Below are positions 60,249-64,000 of a DNA stretch of 64,000 bases, in pieces; position 1 is the stretch's first letter, and every line of letters begins with the position of its first letter. The translations under genes and the position numbers were made by a program. This DNA comes from Dyadobacter jiangsuensis (lineage in GTDB: Bacteria; Bacteroidota; Bacteroidia; Cytophagales; Spirosomataceae): contig NZ_PYAS01000011.1 in assembly GCF_003014695.1 (NCBI RefSeq), forward strand, positions 124,001 through 188,000. The letters run 5' to 3'. The notes beneath the pieces were generated by a model. That model made no database searches. It saw nothing but the letters and a program-made list of their open reading frames with translations, and was not told the DNA's origin.

Positions 60249-62909
60249 TTATTCGTTGCGGAGGCTGCGGACCGGATCGGCCGTGGCGGCGCGGATCGCC
60301 TGAAAACTAACGGTACCAATCGTGACGGCCAATGCCATAGCGCCCGTCACCGCGAACACCCACCAATGGATCGTGGTCCGGTAAGGATAGCTTTCCAGCC
60401 ATTTTTGCAGCGCATACCACGCCAGCGGCGAAGCTACCATGATGGCGATCACCACCAGTTTTACAAAATCTTTTGAAATCAATCCCACAATACCCGCCAC
60501 CGACGCGCCCAACACTTTGCGGATACCGACTTCCTTGGCCCGTTGTTCGGCCGCCTGTACGACCAGTCCGAAAATGCCCAGCGCAGAAAGGAACATCGTA
60601 AGTCCGCTGAAAAAGAGGAAGAGCTGATGGAGTTTGGATTCAGCTTCGTATTGTTTGGCGAGTTTGTCTTCAATATTATGAATGCGCAGCAGCTTTTCCG
60701 GAAAGAAATGTTTCCAGAGCTTACGCACACCCGCACCAACCTGCATTTCAGTACCGGGCTGAATGCGGATGAGCATACTCGCATATTCAGGTGCTTTTTG
60801 TGCAAGAATGAGCGTGGGCTTCATGGGTTCATAAAGTGATTCGTTATGAAAATCCCCGACGACGCCCACCGGCACCGATTGTGCATCTTTGGCGTGCACA
60901 TCCAGCTGTTTGATGCGGAGCATTTTCGCGGCAGAGGCAGTCATCAGCGAATTCTGGTTCATTTGCGCTTTTTCAAACTTGACGAAATCCTTTTCCCGCA
61001 GCGAGTCGGCATTGATTGCGTCGGCGAAACGGTTGCTGAACATGCGGCCCTTCACCAATTTCAATCCCAGCGTCGCAGGCAAATCCACATCACCGGCTAT
61101 GTACCACACGCGCAGGCGGCGGCCGGCGTGTGCAGGATCATCAACCTCCCGCTGCATATAGCCGGCGCCCTCCGTAGGCATCCACATACTCAGGCTGCTG
61201 CGCATGACACCCGGTATCCTTTGCAGTTCGCTTTTGAATGCTTCGCCCTTGCCATTCCACGAAATCTGCTCGATGCCGATCAGGTTGTTTTTATCGTAGC
61301 CAAGTTCTTTGTTTTTCATCAGGTCAAATTGCTGCCATACCACGATGGTAGCGAGCAGCACGATGATCGAAATAGAGAACTGTGCTACCACAAGCGTTTT
61401 GCGAAGCCCTGTTTGGCCCAACGACGCTGTAAATATGCCGCGTAATGTGTTGGCCGGTTTAAAACCCGAAATAACCCAGGCCGGGTAAAGGCCTGTAAGC
61501 AGTGCGGTGAGGAAAAACATCAGCAGTGCGCCTCCCGCCATCAGGATATTGGAAGTAAACGTCAGTACCAGCCGGTGCCCAAGGAAGTTCTCGACCGGGT
61601 GCAATGTGAAGAAATAGGCGAAAACCGCAATACCGACTGAAATACCGAACAAAAGCAGGGTTTCGGTCAAAAGCTGCATCACTAGTTGCGTCCTCGACCC
61701 GCTGAGTACTTTCCGGACGCCAGCTTCTTTCACCCGTGCAAATGCCTTGGCGGTGCTGAGATTGACGAAGTTGACGCAGGCAATGAATAGCAGCAGCAAT
61801 GCAACACCGCCAAAGATATAGATCGTCCGGATGTTCGCCTTTACTTCTTGTCCATCCGCGAAATCGGAGTGGAGGTAAATGTCTTTCAATGGTTGAAACT
61901 CGAATTGTTCCCGGCTATTGTTTTTCATAAACCGGGTATACCAGGTATTGACTTTCTTCGTGAATTGTGTGACATCCGTGCCGTGTTTCAGCAGTATATA
62001 ATTGCGTCCGAAGGACATGATGCCATCATTGACAAGCGGTTCGGGCTTTGCGGCTTGAAATCGGATAGCATCGGCGCGCAGGTGGCTGTTGTAGGGCAAA
62101 TCGTCGATCAGACCGGTAATTTCATAAGGAGTCGGCTCGGAACTGAAAGTAGGAATGTCGTAGATGATCTTTCCAACCGGGTCCTGACCGGGAAATATCC
62201 GGGCGGCATAGGCTCGTGTCACGAGCAAACTCCAATGCTTTTGCGTCGAATGTTTGAGACTTCCGGCGAGCAGCTTGATGTCCAATATGCGGCTGATCGA
62301 CGTGTCGGCGGTCAGTAAATTGGTGCTGATGCCGTCGTTATCTTCCGGGCGGATTTTGAAATATTTCTCAAATGAATCTACCGTGGACCATGACTCAACT
62401 TCCGCATAATTTTTCTCCAACTCCGGCGCGAGGCCAATCGGAGATGAAGAATTGCGTTCGGAAAGGTCTTTGCCCATTTTGTTCACCGTGACAATCCTGT
62501 AAATATCATCCTTCCGGCTCCATTGCCGGTCGTACGAAAGGCTGTCGATCACCACGGTAGCCACCATCATACAGGCCCATAAGCCAATGGAAAGTCCGGT
62601 CAAATGGATCAGCGAATAGCCGCTGTTTTTCAGCAGGACGCGCGAGCCTATTTTGAAATAATTGCGCAGCATATCGCGGCTGAATGCCGACGGCGTGCCG
62701 TACGGGGATGGGTTTCTCCTCATAATCGAAGGGCGGCACAATGCGGCTACCTCGCGGAGGAAGAAGAAATTGGCCTTGCGTGTACCCGCGCGGCGATGGC
62801 GCAAGGCGTAGCGTTCGTGCAGGTCGCCGAGGAGCTCTTCGCGCAGGTGCGGCGCACATATGCGGGTGGCGAGCTTGTCCAGCCAGCGGGGAGGAAGTGG
62901 TGGTCGCAT
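60249..62909 (-). CDS. FtsX/MacB-type ABC permease with N-terminal prefix domain
   Basis: 886 residues. Residues 1-65 are a cytosolic prefix (PPRWLDKLATRICAPHLREELLGDLHERYALRHRR), known in Bacteroidota permeases linked to PadR regulators. TM1 follows near residue 90 (SLIHLTGLSIGLW), then a periplasmic MacB-core domain, a TM block (IYIFGGVALLLLFIACVNFVNL), KEAGVRKVLSGSR, a second periplasmic domain and the final block with AKEVGIRKVLGAS. The duplicated layout means one polypeptide can supply both permease halves. No ATPase is adjacent, so it must use one encoded elsewhere. Start at 62909 is 4 bases after the regulator stop. Confidence 0.92.
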   Translation of the reverse strand: MRPPLPPRWLDKLATRICAPHLREELLGDLHERYALRHRRAGTRKANFFFLREVAALCRPSIMRRNPSPYGTPSAFSRDMLRNYFKIGSRVLLKNSGYSLIHLTGLSIGLWACMMVATVVIDSLSYDRQWSRKDDIYRIVTVNKMGKDLSERNSSSPIGLAPELEKNYAEVESWSTVDSFEKYFKIRPEDNDGISTNLLTADTSISRILDIKLLAGSLKHSTQKHWSLLVTRAYAARIFPGQDPVGKIIYDIPTFSSEPTPYEITGLIDDLPYNSHLRADAIRFQAAKPEPLVNDGIMSFGRNYILLKHGTDVTQFTKKVNTWYTRFMKNNSREQFEFQPLKDIYLHSDFADGQEVKANIRTIYIFGGVALLLLFIACVNFVNLSTAKAFARVKEAGVRKVLSGSRTQLVMQLLTETLLLFGISVGIAVFAYFFTLHPVENFLGHRLVLTFTSNILMAGGALLMFFLTALLTGLYPAWVISGFKPANTLRGIFTASLGQTGLRKTLVVAQFSISIIVLLATIVVWQQFDLMKNKELGYDKNNLIGIEQISWNGKGEAFKSELQRIPGVMRSSLSMWMPTEGAGYMQREVDDPAHAGRRLRVWYIAGDVDLPATLGLKLVKGRMFSNRFADAINADSLREKDFVKFEKAQMNQNSLMTASAAKMLRIKQLDVHAKDAQSVPVGVVGDFHNESLYEPMKPTLILAQKAPEYASMLIRIQPGTEMQVGAGVRKLWKHFFPEKLLRIHNIEDKLAKQYEAESKLHQLFLFFSGLTMFLSALGIFGLVVQAAEQRAKEVGIRKVLGASVAGIVGLISKDFVKLVVIAIMVASPLAWYALQKWLESYPYRTTIHWWVFAVTGAMALAVTIGTVSFQAIRAATADPVRSLRNE

Positions 62910-62912
62910 AGG

Positions 62913-63266
62913 TCAGCTGTTTGAAAAGTCGAGGCCCATTTTGGATAGTTCGGAAGGGGTAATGCGGTTCCAGAGGCTATTGCGGACGGTGCGCGCCTCA
63001 TGGAGGACCTTTCCACCATAAGCGGTAACCGTAAACAGGCGCTTGCGACGTCCGCCGCGTTCCTGCGTGGCCTCGCCGAGGTGCGAGCTCAGGTAGCCCT
63101 TCTGTTCGAGCCGCTGCAACGCGGCATGTACGGCGCCGGTGCTCACAGTCTGCCCGGTTTCGCTTTCGAGTTCTTCGGCAATACTCACCGAGTAAGCTCC
63201 CGGCGCCAGCGCCGCCACGGCCAGTAATACGATTTCTTCAAATTCACCCAAATCGCTTCGTCTCAT
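62913..63266 (-). CDS. PadR-family transcriptional regulator
   Basis: 117 residues. Winged-helix PadR domain: DLGEFEEIVLLAVAALAPGAYSVSIAEELESETGQTVSTGAVHAALQRLEQKGYL, then GGRRKRLFTVTAYGGKVL for the wing and effector end. It lies just upstream of the permease gene in the same operon and probably represses it in response to a membrane-active compound (established mode for PadR/permease pairs, not shown here). Confidence 0.94.
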   Translation of the reverse strand: MRRSDLGEFEEIVLLAVAALAPGAYSVSIAEELESETGQTVSTGAVHAALQRLEQKGYLSSHLGEATQERGGRRKRLFTVTAYGGKVLHEARTVRNSLWNRITPSELSKMGLDFSNS

Positions 63267-63504
63267 AGGAATGTGTCCGGATTTATTTCATCTATTTCTG
63301 TATGTAAAATATCTTGCCAGACTTTGAAAACAGCGCCCACATTCAATTTACGGGGATTTTATGAGAAAGCCCTGTTCGTTTTTGAACAAAGATCGTCCGG
63401 TGCTGTACGGGGTTTAAAAAGTTATCAGCAAAATTGAATGCAATAGAATCAGCCAAGTTTTTCCTTTATCAGATTTCAAGCATTTACATCAAAATCATCA
63501 CACT

Positions 63505-64000
63505 ATGGCGAAGCTGAGTAAAATCACGGTGGATAATGTCGACATATCTATCACCACCATCAACGACAATGACTACATCTGCCTTACCGACATGGTAAAG
63601 GGGAAAGAGGATGCAGGCAGGGCAGCGGATGTTATCAAAAACTGGATCAGAAATCGTGCTACCATCGAATTTCTGGGAACCTGGGAAGTGATCTACAATC
63701 CTGATTTTAAAGTGGTCGAATTCGACCACTTTAGGCGAGAGGCCGGAGTCCCGACTTTTACAATGAGTGTTTCGAACTGGATTGAGAATACAAATGCGAT
63801 TGGGATGTTTTCTAAATCAGGCAGGTATGGAGGAACTTATGCGCATAAGGATATAGCATTCGAATTTGGGTCCGCGATTAATCCGATATTTAAGCTATAT
63901 GTAATCAGGGAATACCAGCGGCTTAAAGAGAGTGAAAATAACCGGTATGGATTAGAATGGAACGTAAAGCGTATTCTATCCAAAGCAAACTACCAAATAC
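63505..64000 (+). CDS. KilA-N domain protein, 3' truncated by the window edge
   Basis: An open frame of 165 complete codons runs off the right edge with no stop. It starts at ATG 63505 (MAKLSKITVDNVDISITTIN). KilA-N features: NDYICLTDMVKGKED early, IKNWIRNRATIEFLGTWE and YAHKDIAFEFGSAINPIFKLYV, the usual N- and C-terminal KilA-N blocks. These DNA-binding domains are common in phages and mobile islands, often with a second nuclease or Bro-type domain that would lie outside the window. A 60-base line inside it counts 38% G+C, lower than the core genes, hinting at accessory DNA. Confidence 0.85.
   Translation, partial: MAKLSKITVDNVDISITTINDNDYICLTDMVKGKEDAGRAADVIKNWIRNRATIEFLGTWEVIYNPDFKVVEFDHFRREAGVPTFTMSVSNWIENTNAIGMFSKSGRYGGTYAHKDIAFEFGSAINPIFKLYVIREYQRLKESENNRYGLEWNVKRILSKANYQI

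Noticed and set aside
1-64000. tRNA, rRNA or tmRNA genes
   Set aside because: I scanned the larger intergenic gaps for acceptor-stem and TPsiC patterns (GGTTCGAATCC-like) and saw none. A tRNAscan run would settle this.

Overview
The window reads as a chromosomal segment of a Bacteroidota bacterium of the Cytophagales type, probably a Dyadobacter-like member of the Spirosomaceae (genus is inference). Supporting signs are a SusC/SusD pair, two giant secreted FG-GAP proteins ending in type IX secretion (Por) sorting domains, fused aspartate kinase/homoserine dehydrogenase, PadR plus FtsX-like permease with a Bacteroidota-type N-terminal prefix, candidate promoters with the Bacteroidota -7 box TAnnTTTG, and few Shine-Dalgarno sites. 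Most coding DNA is about half G+C; two spots (16.84-17.49 kb and the right edge) are visibly AT-richer. No rRNA, tRNA, CRISPR array or insertion sequence was recognised.

Region 1 (1-19.9 kb, every gene on +) is dominated by sugar metabolism. It starts with the end of a formylglycine-generating enzyme, an RBBP9-like hydrolase and a YceI protein. Exported proteins follow: a GH130-like propeller, a DUF1080 (3-keto-disaccharide hydrolase family) protein and a ThuA-like protein, interleaved with TIM-barrel sugar isomerases/epimerases. The second half holds a DUF4432 aldose-epimerase-like protein, a cupin phosphomannose-isomerase-like protein, a third TIM-barrel enzyme, a cytoplasmic Gfo/Idh/MocA oxidoreductase, a complete ribose-type ABC importer and a Tat-exported Gfo/Idh/MocA oxidoreductase. 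My model is periplasmic oxidation and cleavage of glycosides through 3-keto sugars, ABC uptake and cytoplasmic isomerisation/reduction. An AT-rich two-gene cassette (nucleotidyltransferase-fold protein plus a 68-residue partner) interrupts this cluster.

Region 2 (20-28 kb) is a multidrug or metal efflux locus. TolC and an RND pump are on -, and the pump is fused in frame to its own periplasmic adaptor. They diverge from a response regulator/histidine kinase pair, with an inverted repeat in the shared intergenic DNA. Region 3 (28-44 kb) carries a cysteine-less TlpA-like protein, a large FAD/4Fe-4S D-2-hydroxyacid dehydrogenase-like protein, a small membrane protein, an outer-membrane barrel, a SusC/SusD nutrient receptor, thrA-thrB without thrC, an A-type Fe-S carrier and a sugar nucleotidyltransferase.

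Region 4 (44-53 kb) is two tandem paralogous FG-GAP proteins plus an SGNH hydrolase. Region 5 (53-64 kb) carries modABC for molybdate uptake, an aminotransferase with prephenate dehydrogenase, two convergent L,D-transpeptidase-type proteins, a PadR/FtsX-permease pair and, at the edge, a truncated KilA-N gene.

The most unusual non-coding signal is a family of intergenic elements made of inverted arms. Each arm is about four heptamers of consensus YGACNGC ending in CGAT. They occur at 4.36, 7.2, 11.8, 14.7, 53.1 and 57.9 kb. An analogous element with a 10-base period lies at 54.8 kb, and a hierarchical palindrome of about 190 bp lies downstream of thrB.
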